Origin: Clostridia bacterium
Lineage (GTDB): Bacteria > Bacillota > Clostridia > Oscillospirales > CAG-272
Length of the DNA: 64,000 bases
Direction: 5' to 3'
Assembly: GCA_017464805.1 (NCBI GenBank)
Contig: JAFTYE010000001.1
Location: forward strand, 1 to 64,000
The translations under genes were made by a program, and so were the position numbers. Below the pieces are notes generated by a model. The model was given only the letters and a program-made list of their open reading frames with translations, ran no database searches and was not told the origin of the DNA. Below are positions 26,279-33,361 of this stretch, one piece after another; within the stretch, counting starts at the first letter, position 1, and each line of letters begins with the position of its first letter.

Positions 26279-27053
26279 AGATGCTCTCCGAAAGCTCCTC
26301 TCGGAGAAAGGCAAGGATCTTTTTTTCCTCACGCGAGACCTTGACCTGCGTCAGCCCCAGGGCCGCCGCCGTTTCGCTTTGCGAATAGTCGCGGTAGTAG
26401 CGCAGTAAGACGATCTTGCGCCGCAGCTCGGGCAGCTTGTCGATGGCCATGGAGATGGCCAGACGGTCAAAGTCCCTTTCCTGTGCGTCCGTATCGGAGA
26501 GGGTGCTCTCCAGCGTGGGACTGTCCTCGTCGTTGTAAAGAACGTCCGAAAGGGAGGAGACGGGCGCGATCGCGTCAAGAGCCGAGGCGGCCTCCTCTAC
26601 GCTGACCCCGCACCGCTCGGCCAGTTCGGAGAGATGTACGTCGGTTTTGCCCGCCGCGATGCACCTTTCCTGCTCGGCGGCCAGCGCCGCGCCAAGTCGC
26701 TTTTGCGAGCGGGATACCTTGATCGGGCCGTCATCCCGCAAAAAGCGGCGAATCTCCCCGAAGATCAGGGGAACGGCGTAGGTCGAAAAGGCGCATTCTC
26801 GCGCAGGGTCAAAGGTGCGGATCGCTTTCAGAAGGCCGATGTTGCCGATCTGAACGAGATCCTCCAGCTCCTGTCCCCGTCCGAGGAAGCGGAAGGCGAT
26901 ATGGTTGACCAGCCCCCCGTTCTGCCGCACAAGGCGGTCGGTGGCCCGTGCATCTCCCGCCTGTGAGGCAAGGATCAGGGTGAGATTATCCTTGAACTTT
27001 TCGTTTCTTGCCCGTGCCCCGACCATCGGCGGGGCAGGTGTTTTTTCACTCAT
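26277..27053 (-). CDS. sigF: Sporulation sigma factor SigF
   Basis: A 258-residue sigma-70 family protein with region 2 (G-L-V-N-H-I-A-F-R-F, D-L-V-Q-I-G-N-I-G-L-L-K-A, F-D-P-A-R-E-C-A-F-S-T-Y-A) and region 3-4, ending in the helix-turn-helix S-Q-S-E-T-A-A-A-L-G-L-T-Q-V-K-V-S-R. SigF directs the first forespore-specific genes and is held inactive by SpoIIAB. The assignment as SigF rather than SigG rests on its place as third gene after spoIIAA and spoIIAB. GAGG precedes the ATG. Confidence 0.95.
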   Translation of the reverse strand: MSEKTPAPPMVGARARNEKFKDNLTLILASQAGDARATDRLVRQNGGLVNHIAFRFLGRGQELEDLVQIGNIGLLKAIRTFDPARECAFSTYAVPLIFGEIRRFLRDDGPIKVSRSQKRLGAALAAEQERCIAAGKTDVHLSELAERCGVSVEEAASALDAIAPVSSLSDVLYNDEDSPTLESTLSDTDAQERDFDRLAISMAIDKLPELRRKIVLLRYYRDYSQSETAAALGLTQVKVSREEKKILAFLREELSESI

Positions 27054-27071
27054 TTGCGCCTCTTTTCGGGC

Positions 27072-27500
27072 TTATCCGAGCTGCTTCCACATGGTGACGC
27101 GTGTGCCGCGCCCTACGGCCGAGGAAACGCGCAGGCGTGTCATAAAGCTCTCCATCACGGCAAAGCCCATGCCGCTGCGCTCCCCGCTTTTGTCGGTGGT
27201 ATAAAGCGGCTGCATCGCCTCGCGCACGTCGGGAATGCCGCATCCGCGGTCGCGGATCTGCACCGAGATCTCGCGGTTCTCGTAAAGCCCCACGGTTATG
27301 TAGATCACGCCGCCCCTCCCTGCATAAGCGTGAACGATGCAGTTGGTCACCGCCTCGGATACCGCGCACTTGATGTCCGCCAGCTCCTCGATGTTCGGGT
27401 CCAACTGGGCGCAAAAGGCGGCCACCATGGCGCGGCAGGCCCCCTCATTTACCGAAAGGGCGGGGATCTTCATTTTTAGCTCGTTGATCGGTGCTTTCAT
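27072..27500 (-). CDS. spoIIAB: Anti-sigma F factor SpoIIAB
   Basis: A 142-residue GHKL kinase. N box E-A-V-T-N-C-I-V-H-A-Y at 49-59, G1 box D-R-G-C-G-I-P-D at 84-91 and G2 box S-G-M-G-F-A-V-M near 109-116 bind ATP. It binds and blocks SigF, and phosphorylates SpoIIAA. The start at 27500 has AAGGAG upstream and overlaps the spoIIAA stop by four bases (ATGA), so the two partners are translationally coupled. Confidence 0.96.
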   Translation of the reverse strand: MKAPINELKMKIPALSVNEGACRAMVAAFCAQLDPNIEELADIKCAVSEAVTNCIVHAYAGRGGVIYITVGLYENREISVQIRDRGCGIPDVREAMQPLYTTDKSGERSGMGFAVMESFMTRLRVSSAVGRGTRVTMWKQLG

Positions 27501-27850
27501 CTGACATTCTCCTTTTGTGTTACTTCCTCGATGATAAGGCCTTCCATGCGGGATAGGCCCGCCATCCGAAACAGCCGCGCTGCGCGCTCGTCCACGTCGG
27601 CAAGGCGCATCGGACACCCAAGCTCACGGCAAAGAGCCAGGCGCCCAAGGATCAGCCCAAGCCCCGAGCTGTCCATAAAATTCACCCGCGCAAGCGACAG
27701 GCAAAACACGCGGGGGCGGTGCAGATACAGATGGCGATCGATCTCTTCGCGCAAGGGACGGGCGGAATGGTGATCCACCTCGCCGACGATGCCGACGGTC
27801 AAGCAACCGTCGGCATACGCCGCGCGCACCTGCTTTTCTTTGGTCATCAT
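27497..27850 (-). CDS. spoIIAA: Anti-anti-sigma factor SpoIIAA
   Basis: A 117-residue STAS-domain protein. The phosphorylation loop F-M-D-S-S-G-L-G-L at 58-66 contains the serine (Ser 61) that SpoIIAB phosphorylates; the dephosphorylated form frees SigF. First gene of the spoIIA operon. A conserved SigH promoter would be expected upstream but I could not identify one with confidence in 27851-27930. Confidence 0.93.
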   Translation of the reverse strand: MMTKEKQVRAAYADGCLTVGIVGEVDHHSARPLREEIDRHLYLHRPRVFCLSLARVNFMDSSGLGLILGRLALCRELGCPMRLADVDERAARLFRMAGLSRMEGLIIEEVTQKENVR

Positions 27851-27925
27851 GATCGGAAACTTCCTTTTTTTGTTTTATTGTAACAGGGAAAAGCCGCGCT
27901 TTTTGTCAAAAGCGGGCGTGTGCAT

Positions 27926-27967
27926 AAAAAAAGAAGGATCCCCCTGCCAAGCGGCAGGGGGATCCTT
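27926..27967 (-). terminator. Terminator of the prfB/small membrane protein unit
   Basis: A perfect 15-bp stem (27934-27948 with 27953-27967), four-base loop and a leftward T run. It isolates the spoIIA operon from upstream genes. Confidence 0.88.
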
Positions 27968-27981
27968 TTGCTTTTGTAAAA

Positions 27982-28335
27982 TTACTGGAACTCATCCTCG
28001 GATACGTTTTCCTCGCGCGGGATCTGACGGCATGCGGGGGTCTCCTCCTCGTCTGCGCCATAGGCAAGATCGGCGGCGATGGCGGCCTCGTCCAGCTCCG
28101 CGTCACAGAGGGCGGCCTGCGCGGCATCAATGGCATCGGTTTCTTCCTTCAATTGGTAAAGGAGATAGGCGGCCGCACCGCCTTCCATGGCGGAAACGGC
28201 GAGAAACGCAGCGGAAATGCTCTTTTTCTTCGCGCACAGGATCAGAAACAGAATAAAGAAGGTGAAGGATTGGATAAGCAACGCGATGGCTGCGTAAAAA
28301 CGGGTCTGTCTGATGGAAAACAGGTTCTTTTTCAC
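27982..28335 (-). CDS. Small membrane protein of unknown function
   Basis: A 117-residue protein starting with GTG at 28335, chosen because AAGGAG lies nine bases upstream. It has two adjacent hydrophobic segments (about 13-35 and 42-60) around a basic turn A-K-K-K-S, then an acidic C-terminal half rich in Ala, Asp and Glu (about 62-117). No family is recognised. It lies 54 bases after prfB with no terminator between, so it is probably cotranscribed. Confidence 0.6.
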   Translation of the reverse strand: MKKNLFSIRQTRFYAAIALLIQSFTFFILFLILCAKKKSISAAFLAVSAMEGGAAAYLLYQLKEETDAIDAAQAALCDAELDEAAIAADLAYGADEEETPACRQIPREENVSEDEFQ

Positions 28336-28389
28336 GGTTTGGCACTCCTTGTGTTTTGGTATCATTCTACGCCCGCTCGGGCGCGGCGG

Positions 28390-29523
28390 TTACTTTGCGT
28401 TTTCCTGTTCTTTGGCGGCGTTCATTTTCAGGTAGGCGTTGATAAAGCCGTCAAGCTCTCCGTCCATGACCGCGTCCACATTGCCGTTCTCGTGACCCGT
28501 GCGCGTGTCCTTGACCAGCGTGTAGGGCATGAACACGTAGCTGCGGATCTGTGCGCCCCACTCGATGTTGGTCTTGACACCCTGGATGTCCTCCACACGG
28601 TCCAGTTTTTCCTGTTGCTTGATGGCCAGTAGCTTGGAGCGCAGCATCTTCATGGCCGTTTCCTTGTTCTGCAACTGGCTTCGCTCGGTCTGGCATCCCA
28701 CCACGATGCCCGTGGGCAGGTGCACAATGCGAATCGCGGAGTCGGTCTTGTTGATATGCTGACCGCCTGCGCCGCTGGAGCGGTGCGCGGTCACCTCGAT
28801 ATCCTCGGGACGGATCTCGATGCTCTTTTCGTCCACGTCGTCAAATTCGGGCATGACCTCGACGGATGCAAAGGAGGTCTGGCGTCTGCCGGATGCGTCA
28901 AAGGGGGAAACGCGCACAAGACGGTGCACGCCGTTCTCGCTTTTCAGATATCCGTAGGCGTTGACGCCCTCAATCATCAGCGTGGCACTCTTCAGTCCCG
29001 CCTCGTCGCCATCCAGCCAGTCCAGCAGCTTTACACGGAAGCCGTGGCTGTCCGCCCAGCGGTTGTACATGCGATAGAGCATGGATGCCCAATCCTGTGC
29101 TTCGGTTCCGCCCGCGCCGGGATGGAAGGAAACGATGGCGTTGTTCTTGTCATAGGGGCCGGACAGGAGCACCTCGATACGCATGCGCTCCTCCTCGCGG
29201 ATGACGAAATCCAGCTCCGCCTGCACCTCCTCAACCGAGGATTCGTCGTTTTCCTCGATCGCCATTTCGGCAAGCGTCACAGCGTCCTCCAGCCGCGTGC
29301 AGAGGGCTTCGTATTCCTCTACGGTGTCCTTCATCTGCTTGATCTCCTGCATCACGCGCGTGCTTCTCTGCGCGTCGTTCCAGAAATCAGGCTCAAGGGA
29401 AGCCGCTTCCAATTCGGCGGCCTTTTCCTTTAAGGCTTCAATACGCAAGGCAGAGCCGAGCTCGGTCAGGTCGGCTCGCATGTCGGTCAGCTTGCGCTTC
29501 GCTTCTTCCAGTGCGATAATCAA
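28390..29523 (-). CDS. prfB: Peptide chain release factor 2
   Basis: A 377-residue RF2. The stop-codon reading motif S-P-F lies in V-S-P-F-D-A-S-G-R-R near 201, and the catalytic G-G-Q is at 253-255 (S-S-G-A-G-G-Q-H). It releases peptides at UGA and UAA. The start is TTG at 29523, with AGGAGG ten bases upstream; no ATG fits. The +1 programmed frameshift with an in-frame UGA, found near codon 25 in most prfB genes, is absent here: the reading frame is continuous through that position. Confidence 0.95.
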   Translation of the reverse strand: MIIALEEAKRKLTDMRADLTELGSALRIEALKEKAAELEAASLEPDFWNDAQRSTRVMQEIKQMKDTVEEYEALCTRLEDAVTLAEMAIEENDESSVEEVQAELDFVIREEERMRIEVLLSGPYDKNNAIVSFHPGAGGTEAQDWASMLYRMYNRWADSHGFRVKLLDWLDGDEAGLKSATLMIEGVNAYGYLKSENGVHRLVRVSPFDASGRRQTSFASVEVMPEFDDVDEKSIEIRPEDIEVTAHRSSGAGGQHINKTDSAIRIVHLPTGIVVGCQTERSQLQNKETAMKMLRSKLLAIKQQEKLDRVEDIQGVKTNIEWGAQIRSYVFMPYTLVKDTRTGHENGNVDAVMDGELDGFINAYLKMNAAKEQENAK

Positions 29524-29557
29524 GGGAAATCTTCCTCCTGTGTCGTTCGTATGGGAA

Positions 29558-29586
29558 ATTATAACATATTTTCGTCCAAAAATCAA
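29558..29586 (-). promoter_or_regulatory. Sigma-A promoter of prfB
   Basis: On the minus strand: TTGATT (29581-29586), 17-base spacer, TATAAT (29558-29563). Confidence 0.75.
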
Positions 29587-29642
29587 GAGCGCACGCGCAA
29601 AAACGAAAAGATTGTGAAAAATCTTCCGTTGCAAAGAACCAC

Positions 29643-29671
29643 TTGACAAATCCCCGTTCTCCCCTTATAAT
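29643..29671 (+). promoter_or_regulatory. Consensus sigma-A promoter of the DUF1858-trmK-nif3-eamA operon
   Basis: TTGACA (29643-29648), 17-base spacer, TATAAT (29666-29671): a full consensus match. Confidence 0.9.
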
Positions 29672-29703
29672 AGAATCAACCCAAGAAAGGTAGGTATTTT
29701 TTC

Positions 29704-29904
29704 ATGAAAGTAACCAAAGATTCCATCATCGGCGACGTTCTCGACGCCAACCGCGAGACTGCCCAATTCTTCTTTGCCATCGGCATGCACTGCCTCGGCT
29801 GTCCCGCATCCCGCGGTGAAACCATTGAGCAGGCTTGTGCCGTTCACGGCACTGACGCGGACGAGTTGGTCAAGACCATCAACGAGTTCCTCGCCGACAA
29901 ATAA
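29704..29904 (+). CDS. DUF1858 domain protein
   Basis: A 66-residue protein with the DUF1858 pattern: D-S-I-I-G-D-V-L, F-F-A-I-G-M-H-C-L-G-C-P and the helix E-T-I-E-Q-A-C-A-V-H-G. The C-x-x-C within M-H-C-L-G-C could bind a metal or redox partner; related domains occur beside hybrid-cluster and iron-sulfur proteins. The function is unknown. AGAAAGGTAGG lies upstream. It is the first gene of an operon driven by a consensus promoter, one base before trmK. Confidence 0.85.
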   Translation: MKVTKDSIIGDVLDANRETAQFFFAIGMHCLGCPASRGETIEQACAVHGTDADELVKTINEFLADK

Positions 29905-29905
29905 G

Positions 29906-30628
29906 ATGAAGGTCCTCTCCGACGGAAGACTTCTTGCCGCCGCCTCTTTTGTGCGCGACGGCTCTGTTTTCGCGGATATCGGAACAGACCATGCTTACCT
30001 TCCCCTGTATCTGCTCTCGCGTGGACGCATTCTTCGTGCCGTCGCGGCGGATATAGGGGAAGGTCCTCTTTCGCGCGCGCACGCGAACATCGCGGCGGCT
30101 GGCGAGGATGCGCGTGTCAAAACCGTTCTCACCGATGGCCTTTGCGGCCTTGATAAGGAGGGGCTTTCCGATGTTGCGATATGCGGTATGGGCGGCGAGC
30201 TGATCGTGCGGATCCTGTCCGACGCGCCATTTGTGCGCGATCCATCCATCCGCCTGATCCTGCAACCCATGACGCGGGAGGCGGTTCTTCGCCGTTATCT
30301 TGCCGAAAGTGGCTTCGCTATCCTCGATGAAAGACCCTGCCGCGCGGCGGGACGGGTCTATACCTGTCTGTGTGTCGAATACGATGGCGTGCGCCGCACC
30401 CTGACCGACGTACAGGCGGAGGTGGGCTGCCCCTCTTGCGGGACGGAAGAGGAGAAGGAAGCCTTTTGCGAACTTCTATCCCGGAAAATCCGCGTTTTGA
30501 CCGATAAAAAAGAAGCGATACAGGCAGCGCATCATACGCCGAGCGGGTCGGATGAGCACCTGCTTGCCGCGCTTCTCGAAATACGAAACGAAATGGGGAA
30601 CGACCATGACGGTAAAACAGCTTTATGA
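29906..30628 (+). CDS. trmK: tRNA (adenine(22)-N1)-methyltransferase TrmK
   Basis: A 240-residue SAM-dependent methyltransferase. Motif I is F-A-D-I-G-T-D-H-A-Y-L-P near 22-33, and the N-terminal S-D-G-R-L-L-A-A-A is typical of TrmK. The conserved C-G-M-G-G-E-L-I segment lies near 94-101 and I-L-Q-P near 120. It makes m1A22 in tRNA, a modification of Gram-positive bacteria. Its 3' end overlaps the NIF3-like gene by 23 bases, the same gene pair as in many Firmicutes. Confidence 0.92.
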   Translation: MKVLSDGRLLAAASFVRDGSVFADIGTDHAYLPLYLLSRGRILRAVAADIGEGPLSRAHANIAAAGEDARVKTVLTDGLCGLDKEGLSDVAICGMGGELIVRILSDAPFVRDPSIRLILQPMTREAVLRRYLAESGFAILDERPCRAAGRVYTCLCVEYDGVRRTLTDVQAEVGCPSCGTEEEKEAFCELLSRKIRVLTDKKEAIQAAHHTPSGSDEHLLAALLEIRNEMGNDHDGKTAL

Positions 30629-31367
30629 ACAGATTTCGGATCGCATTCCCGCGTCCCTTTCCTGCGAGTGGGACAACGACGGCCTGCTTCTCTCGCCCGA
30701 TGAGGGGAACGAGGTGCGCCGCGTGCTTTGTACACTGGACGTAACCGAGGAGGCGGTCGAGTACGCCGTGGAAAACGGCTTCGATCTCATCATTTCACAT
30801 CACCCCTTGATCTTTAAGCCCCTGTCATCCCTGACACCCGACGAGCACGTGGCGCGCAAGGCGATCCGCCTGCTCTCGGCGGATATCTCGGTCATCTCGC
30901 TGCACACGCGTGCGGATGCCGTGTTTGGCGGTGTCAACGACCGCCTTGCCAAAATGCTCGGTCTTTTGGATGTAGAGCCATTTGGCGAGGAGGGGATCGC
31001 CCGCATCGGTGAGCTTGACGAATCGGTTGATCTGCCCGAATTTGCCCTTCGCGTCAAAAGGGTGCTCGGTGCCCCTGCCGTGATGTGTGCGGATACGGGA
31101 CTGCCCGCACGTCGCGTGGCGGTCTGTGGTGGCGAAGGGGGCGATTTCGTTTCCGAGGCGAGTGCGGCGGGTGCGGACACCTACGTCAGCGGCCGCATCG
31201 GCTATCACCGCATGACCGACGCGCCCGAAATGGGCATCAACATGATTGAGGCAGGGCATTTTTATACCGAAAACCATATCACCGCTTTCTTCTGCGACCT
31301 CGTTTCGGAGATTGCACCGAATGCCTTCGCGCAGGAATTCGACAGTGGTGTGATCTTCTGCCTGTGA
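30606..31367 (+). CDS. NIF3/DUF34-family metal-binding protein
   Basis: A 253-residue protein with the family metal site residues: I-S-H-H-P-L-I-F (His 65, His 66), and later E-A-G-H-F-Y-T-E near the end, with D-N-D-G-L-L at 23-28. Proposed roles for DUF34 include GTP cyclohydrolase-like chemistry and metal insertion, but the function is unsettled. This copy lacks the central PII-like insertion found in longer members. It starts inside the trmK reading frame (23-base overlap). Confidence 0.9.
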   Translation: MTVKQLYEQISDRIPASLSCEWDNDGLLLSPDEGNEVRRVLCTLDVTEEAVEYAVENGFDLIISHHPLIFKPLSSLTPDEHVARKAIRLLSADISVISLHTRADAVFGGVNDRLAKMLGLLDVEPFGEEGIARIGELDESVDLPEFALRVKRVLGAPAVMCADTGLPARRVAVCGGEGGDFVSEASAAGADTYVSGRIGYHRMTDAPEMGINMIEAGHFYTENHITAFFCDLVSEIAPNAFAQEFDSGVIFCL

Positions 31368-31374
31368 GGACACC

Positions 31375-32274
31375 ATGAACAAAAATCTGTTTGGCGAGCA
31401 TGCTGCGCGCCTGTCGCTTATCGCCTCGATGGCGGTCTTCGGCACCATCGGCATCTTCCGCAAGTACATTTTACTGCCCTCGGGCTTTGTGGCTATGGCA
31501 CGCGGGCTGCTCGGCGCACTGTTTCTGCTCGCCGTCATTCTTCTGCGCCGCCGAAAGGTGGGAGAGAAGAGCAAGGCCGTGCGCGCCGCACTCCCGAAGC
31601 TTTGTCTTTCGGGTGTTCTGATCGGCTTCAATTGGATCCTGCTCTTTGAGGCCTACCGCTACACCACCGTGGCAACGGCCACACTGTGCTATTACATGGC
31701 ACCCATCCTTGTTATCCTGGCCTCTCCCTTTCTGCTCCGTGAGCGCATCACGGCGAGAAAGGGGATTGCGGTTGCCCTTTCCCTCGTCGGCATCGTTCTG
31801 GTGTCGGGCGTGACGGAGGGCGGCGACGTAGGAGACGGCCGCGGCATTCTGCTCGGCCTCGGTGCGGCCCTTTTGTACGCGACCATTATCCTGCTCAACA
31901 AAACGCTCCCCGACCTATCTCCGTTTGAAAAGACCTTCGTTCAGCTCGCCGTGGCAGGAGTGGTGCTGATCCCGTACACCCTTCTTGCCGAGGTGGTCTT
32001 CGGAAACGCCGACTTTTTCTTTGATCTCGCCTCGATCGTTTTGCTTTTGTTCCTAGGTGTGGTACACACGGGTATCGCCTACGCGCTTTATTTCGGCTCG
32101 ATGGGCAAGCTCCCCGCGCATACCATCTCCATTTTCAGCTACATTGATCCTGTGCTTGCCATTCTGCTTTCGGCATGGCTGCTTCACGAGCCGATGTCTC
32201 CCGCCGCCGCGATCGGTGCGGTGTTGATCCTTGGTGCTGCGTTCCTTTGTGAGCTGCCTGTACGAAAGAAATAA
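31375..32274 (+). CDS. EamA/DMT-family permease
   Basis: A 299-residue protein with ten hydrophobic segments in two EamA repeats (about 10-140 and 150-290). Family features include G-T-I-G-I-F-R near 23, Y-M-A-P-I-L-V-I-L-A in the first repeat and Y-I-D-P-V-L-A-I-L-L-S near 260. It probably exports a metabolite; the substrate is unknown. It follows the NIF3-like gene by seven bases and ends the operon at a strong terminator. Confidence 0.9.
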   Translation: MNKNLFGEHAARLSLIASMAVFGTIGIFRKYILLPSGFVAMARGLLGALFLLAVILLRRRKVGEKSKAVRAALPKLCLSGVLIGFNWILLFEAYRYTTVATATLCYYMAPILVILASPFLLRERITARKGIAVALSLVGIVLVSGVTEGGDVGDGRGILLGLGAALLYATIILLNKTLPDLSPFEKTFVQLAVAGVVLIPYTLLAEVVFGNADFFFDLASIVLLLFLGVVHTGIAYALYFGSMGKLPAHTISIFSYIDPVLAILLSAWLLHEPMSPAAAIGAVLILGAAFLCELPVRKK

Positions 32275-32276
32275 AA

Positions 32277-32314
32277 AACTCCGCGCATCGGTTTTCCGAT
32301 GCGCGGAGTTTTTT
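32277..32314 (+). terminator. Terminator of the trmK operon
   Basis: Perfect 15-bp stem (32277-32291 with 32296-32310), TTTT loop and a following T run. Confidence 0.9.
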
Positions 32315-32370
32315 AGCAGTGGAGCTCGTTGTTTGTAACCCATTCGCCACAACCAGACGGCGTGCTGAAT

Positions 32371-33060
32371 TCAAAGAACATCCGCCGTGCCGCTGACGGC
32401 CACGCGCATGTCGCGGGCAACGGTAGGTTTCAGTGTGACCGAATACTTCCATCTACCTGCGGGAACAGAGAAGAAGGCGGCGTAATCTCGCGGTGGAGAT
32501 CTCGCCCGTATCGAGATTTTCCACCGTAAAGCATCGTGCATTGGGGAACCCGATCTCCGCCGTGGCAGTCACACCGTCAAGGCAAAAGGAAAGGCAGATC
32601 AGGTTGACCGAAGCGCACCATACAGGCTCGTTTTTTCCGATGCAGAAGGAAAGCTCCGCATTCTCCCAAGGTCTACGTTCAAATGATCGGGGATCGCCAC
32701 CGTGCCCTCGGCGGTCTTTAGGGTCAGACGGCCTGTTTTCCTGGCACTGTCAATGTTCGTTAAGCGCAGGCGGAAGCGGTTTTTACGGTCGTAGCAGAAG
32801 GCCACCCGCTCGGGTGTTATAGGGGGGAGCAAGGGCCGTTAACGATGTGGGCTCCTCGCTCGGATGATAGGCGATCAGCTCGGGGTGGACTGTGTGCGGA
32901 TCTACCATGGCAAAGGCGGGTGCGCCGGCGGGAACATTCGCAAGTGACACGGTCAAGCCGCAGGTAAGCACCTCTCGGCAGGCAAAGTCCACGCGGTCGC
33001 AAAAGTCCTCGATTTTGGCAGATTGCATATTGGTTATGTTGCGAGAAAGCACCAGATCCG
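32371..33060 (-). pseudogene. Decayed minus-strand gene with three frameshifts
   Basis: Four consecutive protein-like segments lie in different minus-strand frames: about 33060-32825 (D-F-C-D-R-V-D-F-A-C-R-E-V-L), 32829-32662 (V-A-F-C-Y-D-R-K-N-R-F-R-L-R-L-T-N), 32665-32500 (E-L-S-F-C-I-G-K-N-E-P-V-W) and 32500-32371 (V-P-A-G-R-W-K-Y-S-V-T-L-K-P), ending in TGA at 32373-32371. The first shift is at a C6 run near 32822-32827. Joined, they read as one beta-rich protein C terminus of about 225 residues. The family is not recognised, and the 5' part is missing. Confidence 0.6.
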
Positions 33061-33079
33061 AGCTGCCCGAGCTTGCCCC

Positions 33080-33290
33080 CCTGCTTGCTGCAGGGAATGA
33101 CGCGGGATTTTTTCGCTTTTCCAAGATTCTTACCCATTTGTACGCGCATATCGAGAGTGCCACCCCCGCCTTGCTCGCTGTGCAGTTCGGCTACTCTCCT
33201 GCTCTGTTTCCATCGCCTCTTCCGTCGCACCTATGGCGTAACCCCTGCCGAATACCGTGCGCGGGGAGGGAAGCTTCCCGATTTCGAAAA
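33080..33290 (+). pseudogene. Remnant of an AraC-family regulator C terminus
   Basis: The plus strand reads A-V-Q-F-G-Y-S-P-A-L-F in one frame up to about 33210 and H-R-L-F-R-R-T-Y-G-V-T-P-A-E-Y-R in the next frame. Joined by removing one base from the CC at 33210-33212, this is the second helix-turn-helix of an AraC-type regulator (the conserved F-x-R-x-F-x-x-x-x-G-x-T-P-x-x-Y-R). The N-terminal ligand domain is absent or unrecognisable; the region upstream is shared with the decayed minus-strand gene. Confidence 0.6.
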
Positions 33291-33304
33291 CGCGCCGTTT
33301 TGCC

Positions 33305-33333
33305 TTGACGGCAGTAGACTTTCGTGGTAAAAT
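33305..33333 (+). promoter_or_regulatory. Sigma-A promoter of the metallophosphoesterase gene
   Basis: TTGACG (33305-33310), 17-base spacer, TAAAAT (33328-33333). Confidence 0.7.
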
Positions 33334-33361
33334 AACAAAAAACGATAACATTGGAGAAAGT

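Noticed and set aside
27851..27930. A SigH promoter for spoIIA
   Set aside because: A TTGACA and a TACAAT are seen but 21 bases apart, and no SigH-type boxes could be defended.
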